Positions 36,742 through 49,630 of a stretch of DNA of 64,000 bases are shown here, piece by piece. Both the position numbers and the translations under genes were made by a program. Positions within the stretch are counted from its first letter, which is position 1. Every line of letters starts with the position of its first letter. Location of the stretch: assembly GCF_040412425.1 (NCBI RefSeq), contig NC_089753.1:40431413-40495412 (forward strand), read 5' to 3'. This DNA comes from Macrobrachium rosenbergii (taxonomy: Eukaryota; Arthropoda; Malacostraca; Decapoda; Palaemonidae). Below the pieces are notes generated by a model. The model saw only the letters and a list, made by a program, of their open reading frames with translations. It had not been told where the DNA came from and ran no database searches.

Positions 36742-37385
36742 TGGAAAGGAGAAAATAAAAAAAAAATTAATAAAGAAAAACAAAGCTTTCCAACAGGATG
36801 ACTGGAAATATTAAAAGAGAAATGAGAAAATGAAAAAAAGGAATAAAGATAAACAAAGTTTTCCTTCAGAATAACTGGAAATATTAAGAGAAATGAGAGA
36901 ATGAAAAAAAGTGAATAAAGAAAAACAAAGTTCTCCATCTGAATGAATGGAAATATTAGAGAAATGAGAAAATTAAAAAATGAATAAAGAAAAACAAAGT
37001 TTTCCATCAGAATAAATGAAATATTAAGAGAAATGAGAAAATGAAAAAATGAATGAAGAAAAACAGTTTTCCATCAGAATAACTGAAAATATCAAAGAGA
37101 AATGACAAAATGAAAAGAATGAATATAGAAAACAAAGTTTTCCATCAGAATAAATGGAAATATTAAGAAGAATGAGAAAATGAAAAAAAATGAATAAAGA
37201 AAAACAAAGTTTTCCTCTAGCATACATGGAAATATTAAGAAAAATGAGAAAATGAAAAAAGGAATGAAGAAAAACAAAGTTTTTCATCAGAATAACTGGA
37301 AATATCAAGAGAAATGAGAAGATGGAAAAAGAAGGAATAAAGAAAAAACAAAGTTTTCCACTAGCATAAATGGAAATATTAAGAG
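36742..37385. repeat. Nine-copy ~70-bp A-rich tandem repeat
   Basis: caaagttttcc recurs at about 36781, 36854, 36926, 36995, 37064, 37133, 37205, 37275 and 37349 (69-74 bp). Unit includes tggaaatattaagagaaatg agaaaatg. The reverse-strand open frames (SFFIFSFFLIFP-like) follow from the repeat. Confidence 0.9.
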
Positions 37386-37440
37386 AACGTGTGGAACAAA
37401 CAAATTTCTGACTCATTTCGCGATCGAACCCGGGTGATTC
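37386..37440 (-). mobile_element. Fragment of tRNA-like SINE family C
   Basis: cgtgtggaacaaacaaattt ctgactca and gatcgaacccgggtg match the inverted family C head at 3290-3340. Confidence 0.6.
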
Positions 37441-37528
37441 GCTATACCCTGGGAATAGCTTACGCCCACGGCAGATTTATAAGTGAAAAGTGCATCTGCC
37501 CTGGCTAGGTTTCGAGCCTAGGCCTATG

Positions 37529-38064
37529 CTGCCCTAAAATGGAAAACTGCAGTATCTGCAAAATTTTCGAAATTGAGATATGCCACCTGTTGGGGTCGTG
37601 AAACACTAATACACAAGTTACTGCAGTTTCAGAATGATTCTTCAATGCTTTATTTAGGGGGGTCCCATTTGCAGTATCTGCAAAATCAGTAGTAAGGCAA
37701 GGGAGTATCTGCCATTTTTCTCAGTTTTGTAGTTCCTTATTGGACGAATTGGTATCGTTCTCGGCTAGCACTCTGCTGGGCCCGTTGTTCGATTCTCCGA
37801 CCGGCCAATGAAGAATAAGAGAAATTAATTTCTGGTGATAGACATTCATTTCTCGTTATAATGTGGTTCGGATTCCACAATAAGCTGTAGGTCCCGTTGC
37901 TAGGTAACCAACTGGTTCTTAGCCACGTAAAATAAATCTAATCCTTCGGGCCAGCCCTCTCTAGGAGAGCTGTTAATCAGCTCAGTGGTCTGGTTAAACT
38001 AAGGTAAACTTAACTTCTCAGTTTTGTAGTTTTGCAGATACTACAGTCTTCCATCTCTGGGCAG
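37529..38064. mobile_element. MITE family E copy interrupted by a SINE
   Basis: Left end ctgccctaaaatggaaaact gcagtatctgcaaaa; right end cagatactacagtcttccat ctctgggcag, an inverted repeat of about 35 bp. SINE B inserted at 37735-38014. Confidence 0.92.
37735..38014 (+). mobile_element. SINE family B inserted in the MITE, 17-bp target duplication
   Basis: Bordered by ttctcagttttgtagtt at 37718-37734 and 38015-38031. tRNA-like head (ttattggacgaattgg; B-box-like gttcgattctccgac), then ccaatgaagaataagagaaa, ttctcgttataatgtggttc, ggtcccgttgctaggtaacc, and a ctcagtggtctggttaaact tail. Confidence 0.95.
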
Positions 38065-38333
38065 TATCGTTCAGACACAATGATAAACAGTCGATTTTGG
38101 AATTTACACAGCCGTATTGTCAAGCTAAAACAAAGGCCCACATTTATGGATGAAGTACAGTCTGCACGTGTAAGACATTACAAATATAATTCCCGTTCTT
38201 AAGGCATCATTTAACCTAAAATAATCACAGCGGGTTCAAATTCTGGTCGGGTTAGCTGCAATGATGAGGTAATCAATTAAAATTCCTCATATGTGTAAGT
38301 TATTCCCTGGGTGCAATGAATGACAAACGAATT

Positions 38334-38338
<5 letters not shown>

Positions 38339-38423
<85 letters not shown>

Positions 38424-38428
38424 ACACA

Positions 38429-38509
<81 letters not shown>
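38339..38509. repeat. (TA)n with (TATG)n microsatellite
   Basis: TA tract, TATG block with acacac, TA tract. Confidence 0.95.
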
Positions 38510-38510
<1 letters not shown>

Positions 38511-39190
38511 CCACGTCGTTTAATATCGCATTCACTGTACCCAGGGAATAACTTACACACCAGAGGAATTATAATTGATATATATAAATTTACATCGGCA
38601 AGACAGCTACGACAAAACACATGACATGAGTAACTAAACGCAAGCCCGAGAGACAGGGTATCGGTAAGGAATATATTGAAATGTATGCCCCAACGACTTT
38701 CATTTCCAAAGTGAATAATAAATAAATAAAAGGAATTAACCAACATTCTTCTCTTGAAGCTGTCTGTTTCTTTTAGCGGAACGTAATATTTCAATATCGC
38801 ATTGCCATTGTCCATCTATCGCACTTCATTACACATTTCGCTCACAGGAGCAACACAGAACTTCTCCTAAATCTTTAACCATTCTGGAACGTAACGAAGC
38901 ATTTCGGATGCATACAGGGCGGGCGGGGGAAGGAGGGAGAGTGAGAGTTGCCAACTGCGAAATATTGGAATACGTGAATTTCAATGGGGAGATTTATGAC
39001 ACTAATTCATCTTTCGCGATTTCTGCTCGACAAGAGACATTTCCCAAATGTCCAGAGAATTTTCTTCGCTATTTTTTGCGTCTTCATCTGCGAGTGCAGT
39101 GGATTTGCATAAACGCTTTGACAGATAAATGAGAAAAATGCGAATTTTTCGCCATTAATGTATTTCTGAGACTTCCGTCACCTCCTTTAA
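38510..39190. other. Unassigned sequence
   Basis: No recognised features; one 74-codon frame at 38908-39132 without motifs. Confidence 0.4.
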
Positions 39191-39192
39191 CG

Positions 39193-39270
39193 CAGGGCTT
39201 CCCAAACATTTTTACTTGGCGACCCATAAAACTCACTTCAAACATTTTGCGACCCTTCCAGGGTAAAAAT
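39193..39270 (+). mobile_element. hAT-like terminal fragment
   Basis: cagggcttcccaaacatttt tacttggcgacccata resembles the common hAT transposon end CAGGGNTTCCCAAAC. The opposite end was not found. Confidence 0.5.
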
Positions 39271-39319
39271 AATTTCCTCAGTGGGATTTAGATTTTACCT
39301 AAATCTATATACATTCTTG

Positions 39320-39430
39320 CTTTCACACTCGCTAGGCCCGTGTTCGAGCCTCCAGCCGGCTAATGAAGAATTAGAAGAATTTATTTCTGGCGTAGCCGCA
39401 CTGGAGATTATTGAAAGAGAAATTCATCCC
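39320..39430 (+). mobile_element. SINE family B head fragment
   Basis: actcgctaggcccgtgttcg agcctccagccggctaatga agaattagaagaatttattt ctgg matches the tRNA-like head and following region of family B. Confidence 0.75.
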
Positions 39431-39930
39431 TTTACTCATTCGCGGTACACACTCGCAAACAACTGCAAAATGCCCCGACAAACTCGGAAATTGAAATTTC
39501 GCTTCAAGAACAGCACAACAAAGCTTTCCTTTTGCAACACAGTTTTCCTTTCATGCGTCGTCAACAAAATTAACTATTCTGAAAGCCGCCCCCCCCCCTA
39601 AAAAAAAAAAGTTACGCTTCCTCTCTCACATACAAAATCCCAACGAGAACAATTCCTAGAAATAGTGAGAAACAAATCTAAAATGATTTGACAACAAAAG
39701 AGAGACCTTCAAAGGAATAGCGGTTGTTCGAATTGTTGCTTTCTTTTCCGTATTATTTATTTCGTTCCAATTACCATTTCTATTCATCAACTGTTTTTTC
39801 AGGAGGAAAACGGTTTCCTGAGCTCAATGAAAAAAGAAAATCTGGAGGTCGTTTGAAGGCAATGTTCCGTAGATTTCGATGTGATTAAGTGGCGGCCTTA
39901 ACCTTCAGTTATACCTGCGCAGTTATGCCT

Positions 39931-40360
39931 TCACAGTCGGCCTGTGAAGGCAAAACTGAACCCACTAACGTTCAGTTTTGCTCGCACAGTCGGCCTGTGC
40001 AGGCAAAACTGAACCCTCTAACGCTCAGTTTTGCCCGCACAGTCGGCCTGTGAAGGCAAAACTGAACCCACTAACGTTCAGTTTTGCTCGCACAGTCGGC
40101 CTGTGCAGGCAAAACTGAACCCACTCACGTTCAGTTTTGGCCGCACAGTCGGCCTGGGCAGGCAAAACTGAACCCACTAACGTTCAGTGTTGCCTGTACA
40201 GTCGGCCTGTGCAGGCAAAACTGAACCCACTAACGATCAGTTTTGCCCGCACAGTCGGCCTGTGCAGGCAAAACTGAACCCACTAACGCTCAGTTTTGCC
40301 CGCACAGTCGGCCTGTGCAGGCAAAACCGAACCCACTAACGTTCACTTTTGCCCGCAAAC
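39931..40360. repeat. 53-bp satellite-like tandem array with internal palindrome
   Basis: cagtcggcctg recurs at 39934, 39987, 40040, 40093, 40146, 40199, 40252 and 40305, exactly 53 bp apart. Each unit contains caaaactgaac ... gttcagttttg, a self-complementary segment. The array decays into ggtataactgaacg variants up to 40470. Flanking copies are inverted with respect to it (cactaacgttcag / ctgaacgttagtg). Confidence 0.95.
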
Positions 40361-40739
40361 TGCGTAGGTATAACTGAACGTTAGTGGATTGTTTTGCCTG
40401 CACAGGCTGACTGTGCAGGCTTAACTGCGTAGGTATAACTGAACTACGCAGGTATAACTGAACGTAAGTGGCGGCCTTACGAGACACTATGAAGCTTTCT
40501 ACAGTTATATATTCCGATAATGGCAATCAGACTTACTAAGATTCAGTAATAGAATAAACTTCGTATATATACACAATCTTTCTGTGTTCGTTTAATCGCG
40601 AATAAAGTCTAAGGGAACTGAAGATCCTGTTCTGTCGATTTTGAAATAGTTAAGCGATACTGTTATCCTTTCTACGAAAAGTATATTCCTTTATTGGCAA
40701 TTAGTCTCTGTAAGACAAAAGAATGAGTTTCAATTACAC

Positions 40740-40952
40740 CAGTGGTTCCTAAGGGGTGCAAGGATGCCTATGAATAACTAAAATAATCAAAGAAAAATAT
40801 ATTTTTATAGACATTATTTTTTTGCAAAAAAAATAATTAACAATATTATTACTGTTATTATTATTATATTTTTGCTTTTTATTTTTATTTCAGCGAGAAC
40901 TGACTGCTGATTTGGAAGGGGTGCATACACTGAAAAGGTTTAAGAGCCACTG
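40740..40952. mobile_element. hAT-like non-autonomous element
   Basis: Ends cagtggttcctaa and ttaagagccactg (imperfect inverted repeat typical of hAT MITEs). Flanks aattacac and atatacac may be a decayed 8-bp duplication. Interior is AT-rich. Confidence 0.65.
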
Positions 40953-41228
40953 ATATACACGCTTAGTGTTCATTTAACTTTAATACAGTCTAAGGGAATT
41001 CCGTGCTATATAATATAAATAAAATCTCATAAGCTGTGGAAACTCTTACGCACTTCACACACTGCGCGAATGTTGAATTCCATTACAAAATGTTGCAACT
41101 TGAAAAACCATGGATACCTTTTATAGGCTGCGTTAAGACAGCAGAATACATAACAAAACTGGTTTGCTAGAACTTGTTTATTAAATTTTTGTGAGTAAAT
41201 CATTTTCTCTTCTTTTGTCGTATCAGCA

Positions 41229-41236
<8 letters not shown>

Positions 41237-41309
<73 letters not shown>
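41237..41309. repeat. (TA)n microsatellite
   Basis: About 36 TA dinucleotides. Confidence 0.97.
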
Positions 41310-41310
<1 letters not shown>

Positions 41311-41535
41311 CATGAAGCTACAAATGTTTAATATCCAATTCACTCAACTTTGGGAATATCCCCGATGGGGAATTATCACCGAAGGGGAATTTTATAAGTG
41401 ATAAATGGATCAGTATGGCCGGGTCTCGATCCATCGACACAGTACCTTCCAACAACTCGAGTCGACGGTCAAACCACTGAGCCACCAAGGGAGGTATAAG
41501 TTAATGCCTAATCTGCCGTACTTATTTACCTGTCA
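41310..41535 (+). mobile_element. Family H repeat next to a TA tract
   Basis: catgaagctacaaatgttta atatccaattcactcaactt, then a ccgaaggggaatttta segment, a ggtctcgatccatcgacaca (tRNA-like) segment and ggaggtataagttaatgcc. Related copies at 43990 and 50592 also sit at TA tracts. Confidence 0.7.
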
Positions 41536-41559
41536 AGAGTGGGGAAATTATACTTGGCT

Positions 41560-42376
41560 TTGGCATTAACCCACCTGAAGAGCCTTGAAACATGGTGCCT
41601 TATCATGCAAAAATGTGACTTCTTCAAAGATGACACATTTTCAGGATCTTTTAGGAAAGGAAATACTCCACCAATAAGCACAGTTTCTCTGAAGTATTCC
41701 CCATTCCATCAATGTTCTTTTTCTTTGATGATCCACATTAACCTTTTGGCTGTGAAACAGAGAAAAATTCCCAAACATTCAGGAAATTTCACAACTTGGT
41801 GATAACGCACATCATCGCTGATATCATCCAACTTTGCAGCCCAAATGATGTCATTTTTATGATCTGGCTTCCTGACTGTGTAAATGAAGAATTCATATGA
41901 TGCAGCAACATGGAGAAAGTCAGTTCCATCCCATCTTTAAGAAATGAACCACAAAACCATGCACGGTCTTCTCTCTGTTGCTGAGTGATGGTGGGCTTGC
42001 TGATAACATGAAATGGCTTGATACCAGATTTTTTCAACTCATGATATACAGCACTATAACTCCTCTTCTTTCCCCTTTTTGTTTCTAGTTCAAGCGCCAA
42101 TTTATGTAAAGGCTTTCTTGGTCTACCCACTGCCTCAGCTATGATGTCTTTTGACCCCTGAGAAAGGACTTCAGGCCTTCCAAGATTCTCACTCTTTTCG
42201 TGATGACAGTCATATGGATTTTTGTTCCAGTTTCTTTTAACAAGGGATTCATCTCTTTTAATGTATTTAGCTATCTAGGAACGTGAAATGGAGGATGCGC
42301 CAGGATCCCTGGCCTCTCTGAAGGTTATAGCCCGGATTCGGTCAATCCATCTGATTTCCTCTGAGTCGTTAGCCAT
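41560..42376 (-). pseudogene. Tc1/mariner-type transposase remnant
   Basis: Reading the minus strand, the frame opens with ATG at 42376 (MANDSEEIRWIDRIRAIT-like start), meets an in-frame TAG at 42277-42275, and continues through a GRPRK motif (near 42125) and the conserved KPFHVISKPTITQQQREDR block. A frameshift follows at about 41945; the next frame holds DEFFIYTVRKPDHKNDIIWA (first catalytic Asp region), and a further shift leads to FLHDKAPCFKALQ near 41600, matching the second Asp block HD-x-APC of Tc1 transposases. The third catalytic region is missing or unreadable. Stops and at least two frameshifts mean it is inactive. Confidence 0.85.
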
Positions 42377-42728
42377 GGCTGTATCTAACTCCGTCACTCA
42401 GTCTGAAAATACAAAAAATTTAAAATGAAAAATAGCTTAATAGAAACTTAAAATAATGTACTTGGAGACAGGCTATTGCAGAAAACTTCATAACTTTCCA
42501 TTTGTTCTGTGGAGGGGGGGAGGGCTCGAGTTTCGAAACACCCGGTATATATATATTGTATGAACAGAAAACTAACAAAACTTCTTTAAAATGTCAACTA
42601 AACTCAATATGGTAATATTCCAGTATTAATTGGTAACAAAGTAAATCGTAATGAAAAAAAAGCATCAGTTAGATCTTACTGATGTAAGTTTCCTTGTTTT
42701 AGAAATTCATTCTCTGTTACATTTACAA

Positions 42729-42730
<2 letters not shown>

Positions 42731-42801
<71 letters not shown>
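42731..42801. repeat. (CT)n microsatellite
   Basis: About 35 CT dinucleotides. Confidence 0.97.
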
Positions 42802-42804
<3 letters not shown>

Positions 42805-43115
42805 GCCAACCCACCCTCGTCTTCTTGATGCGGACGTTTCCTCTTTCCCGGGAAATAAAAAATTTTGGGAGCCATCAAAATAGTAATTTAGCTCAACAAT
42901 GTCCGGGGCTTGTATTGTGCTGGAAGGTTACTTAAAATGGAAGACAGATCTCCACCTCTTTCTTGTGAGCTAAATTGAAGTTCGCCCACATCTCTCTGTA
43001 CGTGAATGTCACCACCACAGCACCCATTAACCTCTCGCTATAATAACTGATTTATTGGTTTATGGTGGCACGCATAATTTTTACATACACACATACATAG
43101 GCCTACACACACACA
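42802..43115. other. Unassigned sequence
   Basis: Nothing recognised. Confidence 0.4.
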
Positions 43116-43119
43116 CATT

Positions 43120-43200
<81 letters not shown>
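43116..43200. repeat. (TA)n microsatellite
   Basis: TA tract flanking the family G foldback. Confidence 0.95.
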
Positions 43201-43202
<2 letters not shown>

Positions 43203-43207
43203 TATAT

Positions 43208-43536
<329 letters not shown>

Positions 43537-43549
43537 TAAACATATATAT

Positions 43550-43690
43550 ATGCACGTATAACTGAATCACGAAAATATGGAACGTGATGAATCCACTTCG
43601 TAAAGGACGGCAGCCGAAAGGCCTCGCAGCACTCCAGTGTTTCTCTTTCCTTCGTGGACTTTGTCTTTATTTATATATATACTTATATGT
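43550..43690. mobile_element. Family I repeat (single arm)
   Basis: ataactgaatcacgaaaata tggaacgtgatgaa and cgaaaggcctcgcagcactc cagtg match both sides of the palindromic element at 63052-63200. Confidence 0.75.
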
Positions 43691-43870
43691 ATATTAACGT
43701 TACAACTGAAAATTAATGATAACTAATCTTCAACATTAACTTCTCAAGCAGGAACTGAACATGAGTCTCCGGAGTTTTATGCACATAGCTTTCCCGACCC
43801 CACTACGGAAGAAACGAGTTGGCGATTATAGTTTTAAAAAATCACATGAAAAACTTGTTTTATATGTACA

Positions 43871-44801
<931 letters not shown>

Positions 44802-44959
44802 GAGAAACAAATCCACAGTTATGTATATGTACATATATTTAAAGATAAATCAATATAGATAGCTTTCGGGAACTTGTTCGGTTCCCTGTTCCCGAAAGCT
44901 ATCTATATTGAATTATCTTTAAATATATGTACATATACATAACTGTGGATTTGCTTCTC
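44802..44959. repeat. Foldback with ~71-bp arms
   Basis: gagaaacaaatccacagtta ... agctttcgggaac pairs with gttcccgaaagctatctata ... gtggatttgcttctc; loop about 14 bp. Confidence 0.93.
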
Positions 44960-44997
44960 CATTTTAAGACTCATGCTACTATGAGTATTTTTTAATT

Positions 44998-44999
44998 AA

Positions 45000-45047
<48 letters not shown>

Positions 45048-45360
45048 CGAGATAAACCCTATTCATAAGGAAAAAGCCCGCAAGGGACATTGCCTTGAAA
45101 TTCAAGCTTCCAAAAAATATGGTGTTCATTAGAAAAAAAAAAAAAAGTTAAGTATACCTTAGTTTTACCAGACCACTGAGCTGATTAACAGCTCTCCTAG
45201 GGCTGGCCCGAAGGATTAGACTTATTTAACGTGGCTAAGAACCAACTGATTACTTAGCAACGGGACCTACAGCTTATTTTGGAATCCGAACCACATTATA
45301 GCGAGAAATGAATTTCTAAGAAGCAACAGAAGGTAAAGGGAAATACAGAAAGAGGAGATC
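44998..45360 (+). mobile_element. Family F repeat with (ATT)n leader, interrupted by SINE B fragment
   Basis: ATT tract 44998-45045; cacgagataaaccctattca ... aatatggtgttcattagaaa; SINE B piece; then gaaggtaaagggaaatacag aaagaggagatcac, which is contiguous in the uninterrupted copy at 46083-46230. Confidence 0.8.
45147..45325 (-). mobile_element. SINE family B, 3' portion, inside family F
   Basis: ttaagtataccttagtttta ccagaccactgagctgatta ... tggaatccgaaccacattat agcgagaaatgaatttct. Only the 3' ~180 bp are present. Confidence 0.88.
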
Positions 45361-45541
45361 ACTTATTACAAACGAAAAAATATTTACCAAATAAATAAAT
45401 AAGTAAATAACTAAATAAATAAATTAAATAAAAATAAAACAACTTCGGTTTTCAATCAATACGAAATAGTGCGCCTGCGCATCTCAACTTCCTACTAATT
45501 CAGAGACAATAAATGTCCGTCTCCTTAACAGCAATTCCCGT

Positions 45542-45768
45542 AAGGGGGGGGAGGGTGAGGTTGTGTCTTAAGTGCACCTCACGTGGTCCACTGTAGGCAT
45601 TACTAAAGGGTGTTTGCAACTTCCCTTCGGCCCCTAGCTGCACTCACTTTTTAGCCTTTTACTTTATATATCCCCATTCCCGCTTCCTTTCTTCAATCGT
45701 GCCGTCCAACCTCTCTAACTATTATTTCTTATTTCAACCCTGTGGAGCTTCCTCCCAGTCACACCTTT
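45542..45768 (-). mobile_element. SINE family A, diverged reverse copy
   Basis: gtgcacctcacgtggtccac tgtaggcattact, cttcggcccctagctgca, then a more diverged stretch to cagtcacacctttgc. Confidence 0.75.
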
Positions 45769-45829
45769 GCATCCTTGCACTTCATCTCCATAATTATATG
45801 GGTCGCTTAATTTTGCTGTCCAACCACTC

Positions 45830-45833
<4 letters not shown>

Positions 45834-45866
<33 letters not shown>

Positions 45867-46010
45867 TGAAGGGAGTAGACCCTCTTTTAAACAGGTCTTA
45901 TTAAAAAGGATGGCTGTATTAGTTGCTGACTAACATCGCTGAGCCCGAAAAGCGAAAATAGAAAAGACACTGTATAAGATAAATTCGCATAATACAGCCA
46001 TCCTTTTTAA

Positions 46011-46067
<57 letters not shown>

Positions 46068-46235
46068 CATTATTATTATTATTCACAAGATGAACCTATT
46101 CATATGGAACAAGCCCATCAAAGGAGCCACTGACATTAAATTTAAGCTCCCAAAGAATATGGTGTTCATTAGAAAGAAGTAAGAAGAGGTAAGGGGAAAT
46201 ACAGAAAAATGAGATCTCGCTTAAGAAAAAAAAAA
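45834..46235 (+). mobile_element. (ATT)n tracts and complete family F core
   Basis: ATT tract 45834-45866; inverted pair aggatggctgtatta (45908) and taatacagccatcctttt (45991); ATT tract 46011-46083; then family F core cacaagatgaacctattcat ... aaggggaaatacagaaaaat. Confidence 0.8.
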
Positions 46236-46686
46236 AAAAAAAAAAAACTCCCTCTCTTCACTGTCTTCAGCGCTGAATGGCCGAATGTTCCCCAGTGCTT
46301 CGCTTCACAGCCTAAATTTCATAAAATAATTTTACCAGCAATTAAGAGTACACATTTCCGAGTACTCTATTTTACTTAAACAGTGTTACAATCTTAAAGA
46401 AAGAAATGCAATCGACGGGAGAAGCACTGAAACAGTGTTCAATATTTTTGAAGGTTATATTATTTTAACAAATGCAATACCAAACATATATAAACGCTAT
46501 TAATATCATATGAATTGTGAACCCAGTCATGTGAGATTGGAACTAGTAAAATCCTTGTTAACTTACTAGGCACAATTCTACACAACGGAGTGCTCAGATA
46601 AAAAAAAAAGTATTGAAAAAGTAAGACCAGTAAAATAAGAGATTAATATAACAGTGGAATTTAAAAAAATTAACACCAAATATGCA

Positions 46687-46927
<241 letters not shown>

Positions 46928-46928
<1 letters not shown>

Positions 46929-47260
46929 AGGCGTTCAGAGTAGCTTTAATATGACATACTAAAAAGCTTAACAGTGGCACAACGGCCTTTCATGAACCTA
47001 AACCTTTGAATGCATAAATATCAATAGTACACTCAAGATGACTGGCTCCAATAAAGACCCCCGAATCAGGACAGACTAGAGAGCCCCAGAGTTCAACGAA
47101 AAGAGTCAAACGCACCAATCCTAAAGGCAAGAGCACGCTTTAGGTGATAGAGGAAGTTTCCCAATGAAAACAGACCTTGTGTAAGACTGCCATAAGAGTT
47201 ATCTCCCGACAACGGTCAAATCATGCTTACTTTTGCTGTTAGAGAAAGGAAAATGCCACT
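46928..47260. other. Unassigned sequence
   Basis: Moderately complex, no recognised frame; possibly the body of a repeat upstream of the ATT tract. Confidence 0.35.
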
Positions 47261-47262
47261 TC

Positions 47263-47334
<72 letters not shown>

Positions 47335-47432
47335 AAGGTAACCCCAATTCACATGGAACGAGCCTAGAGGAGCCACTGACTTGAAATTCAAGCTCCCGAA
47401 GAATATGGTGTTCGTTTGAAAGAAATGTCTGT
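47261..47432 (+). mobile_element. (ATT)n tract plus family F core
   Basis: ATT tract to 47331, then cagaaggtaaccccaattca catggaacgagcc ... aagaatatggtgttcgtttg aaag. Confidence 0.8.
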
Positions 47433-47494
47433 TTTCTTAGATGATAATAATACAATTACGCTATAATACGACAAGAACGTTTTCAGATAAAGTG

Positions 47495-47771
47495 AACTTC
47501 CTCGTTGGGTGGGTGGGTTCCGTTCTCAGCTAGCACTCTGCTGGCCGCTAGTTCGAATCTCCGACCGGTCAATGAAGAATTAGAGGAATTTATTTCTGGT
47601 GATAGAAATTCATTTCTCGCTAAAGTGGTTCGGATTCCACAGTAAGCTGTAGGGCCCGTTGCTAGGTAACCAACTGGTTCTTAGCCACGTAAAACAAGTC
47701 TAATCCTTCGGGCCAGCCCTAGGAGAGCTGATAATCAGCTCAGTGGTCTAGCTAAACTAAGGTATACTTAC
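47495..47771 (+). mobile_element. SINE family B with 13-bp target duplication
   Basis: Bordered by ttcagataaagtg at 47482-47494 and 47772-47784. Full body: gttcgaatctccgaccggtc, aattcatttctcgctaaagt, ggcccgttgctaggtaacca, ataatcagctcagtggtcta, aaggtatact. Confidence 0.95.
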
Positions 47772-47784
47772 TTCAGATAAAGTG

Positions 47785-48618
47785 TTCTTGAAGAACAACA
47801 TTTCTGCACAACATGATTATTTCCTTTCCTGTCGTGTCACCTGCTTCATCTTAATTTTTAATATTTTAATATTTCAGTATCTCTATTTATTCATCCATTT
47901 ATTTAATTTTTTTTTTGTTCTAATAACTGATCTTTCCTTTCTGTATTTCCTCACAGACATTATCTTACTGTACTAGAGTAGTAATACACATTTTCTAGTC
48001 CAAATATATTGCCAGGGCCTTGCTTTTATCCAGGTGACCCGTTCCCCCTCTTCAAAGGGAGGAAAAAGAAAGAGAAAAAATAAGAAAAAGGGAGAAAAAG
48101 GGAAGAAAAATGACTTCAATTACTCTCGGAGTTCCTGGAATACAGAATTGGCATTCAGAACGTCAAAGAAGTTCGGGTAGTGGGCATTTCTTTTCTTTTC
48201 CTTCTCCTGCCTCTATCTATTTATCTATCTCCTCTGTCTATTTATCTATCTATCTGTCTGTCTATCCAACTCTGAACTGTACGTATCCACTGGATTACTC
48301 TTCTTGTATACCAATATTTTTTTGTTTCTATCTTGAAAGTGAGTGTGTGATATTTATCTTTTATCGTCTTTGCTTTAAATTTCCGCTGCAGTGTTCCCTC
48401 GATAAAACTATGAATTTCTTAGGAACTTCAAGTGGACATCGTTTCCTTAGAAGAAAATCAATGTATGAAAATTCTGATGGGAAAAAAAACATACAACGTG
48501 ATTATCTCTCGGTCCGTTTAACGTTGACCTTAAAATCATGTCTTGTCAGTTCCGTTTTCTATATAAAAAAGTTTCGTTACATTTTGAGAAAACTCGACTC
48601 ATTTCAGGGATAACTATG
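47785..48618. other. Unassigned sequence with a 167-codon frame
   Basis: Open frame 48110-48613 (+) includes a YLSIYLS run encoded by a TATC/TATT microsatellite and shows no domain; not supported as a gene. Confidence 0.35.
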
Positions 48619-48629
48619 CTACTCTCTAA

Positions 48630-48948
48630 TTGAATTGAATGTCAAATTTAGGCCAAAAGCCAAGCACTGGGACCTATGAAGTCATTCAATGCTGAAACAG
48701 AAACTGACAGTAAAAGGTTGAAAGGTGTAGCACGAGGAAAACCTCGCAGTTGCACTATGAATCAATTATTAGGAGAGGATGTAAAGTTAGATGGAAGAAA
48801 GAGAATATGAAAGGAGGTACAGTAAAAGGAACGAAAGGGGTTGCAGCTAAGGGCCTTAGGCACGCCACAAAGAACCTTAAGTAATGCCTACAGTGCACCG
48901 CATGAGGTGCACTAACGGCATTAACCGTCCCCCGCCCCCCAAAGGGCC
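48630..48948 (+). mobile_element. SINE family A with 11-bp target duplication
   Basis: Bordered by ctactctctaa at 48619-48629 and 48949-48959. Full-length with head caaatttaggccaaaagcca and a C-rich end. Confidence 0.95.
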
Positions 48949-48990
48949 CTACTCTCTAAGCACATAATGATGTGTTTTATATGTAAAATA

Positions 48991-49269
48991 GTTCCTCATT
49001 GGACGGGTGGGTACCGCTCTCAGCTAGCACTCTTCTGGGCCCACGTTCGAATCTCCGACCGGCCAATGAAGAATTAGAGAAATTTATTTCTGGTGAGAGA
49101 AATTCATTTCTCGCTATAATGTGGTTCGGATTCCACAATAAGCTGTAGATCCCGTTGCTAGGTAACCAATTGGGTCTTAGGCATGTAAAATGAATCTAAT
49201 CCTTTGGGCTAGCCCTAGGAGAGCTGGTTATCAGCTCAGTGGCCTGGTAAAACTAAGGTATACTTAACC
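48991..49269 (+). mobile_element. SINE family B with 14-bp target duplication
   Basis: Bordered by ttatatgtaaaata (48977-48990) and ttatgtgtaaaata (49270-49283). Sits 31 bp from the SINE A duplication. Confidence 0.93.
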
Positions 49270-49630
49270 TTATGTGTAAAATATCTTCAGAAGCCAAAGA
49301 AACATAAAATAAAAGAATTGAAATAAGCTTAGCCCATGCTGATGAAGCCATAATTATACAACAATATCTGGTTGAAAAAGCCTGCCTAAACAGCAAGAAT
49401 TTGGCAGTTTTGCGTAACAAGACGACTTAAAATGCAAGTGTTTGGCAAACCTTGGCTAGGTACATACTTGCGTGAAAAATCTGGAACTCTACACCCGTTG
49501 AAATATTGCTTTTCTAACTGATTATAACACTAATAATGATTTTGATATTTATTTGTCAGAAGTACTTGGTTACCCTTTTATAACACTATCTATATCTAAC
49601 GAAAACTGGGGACCTCAGCAAGAAACCAGG

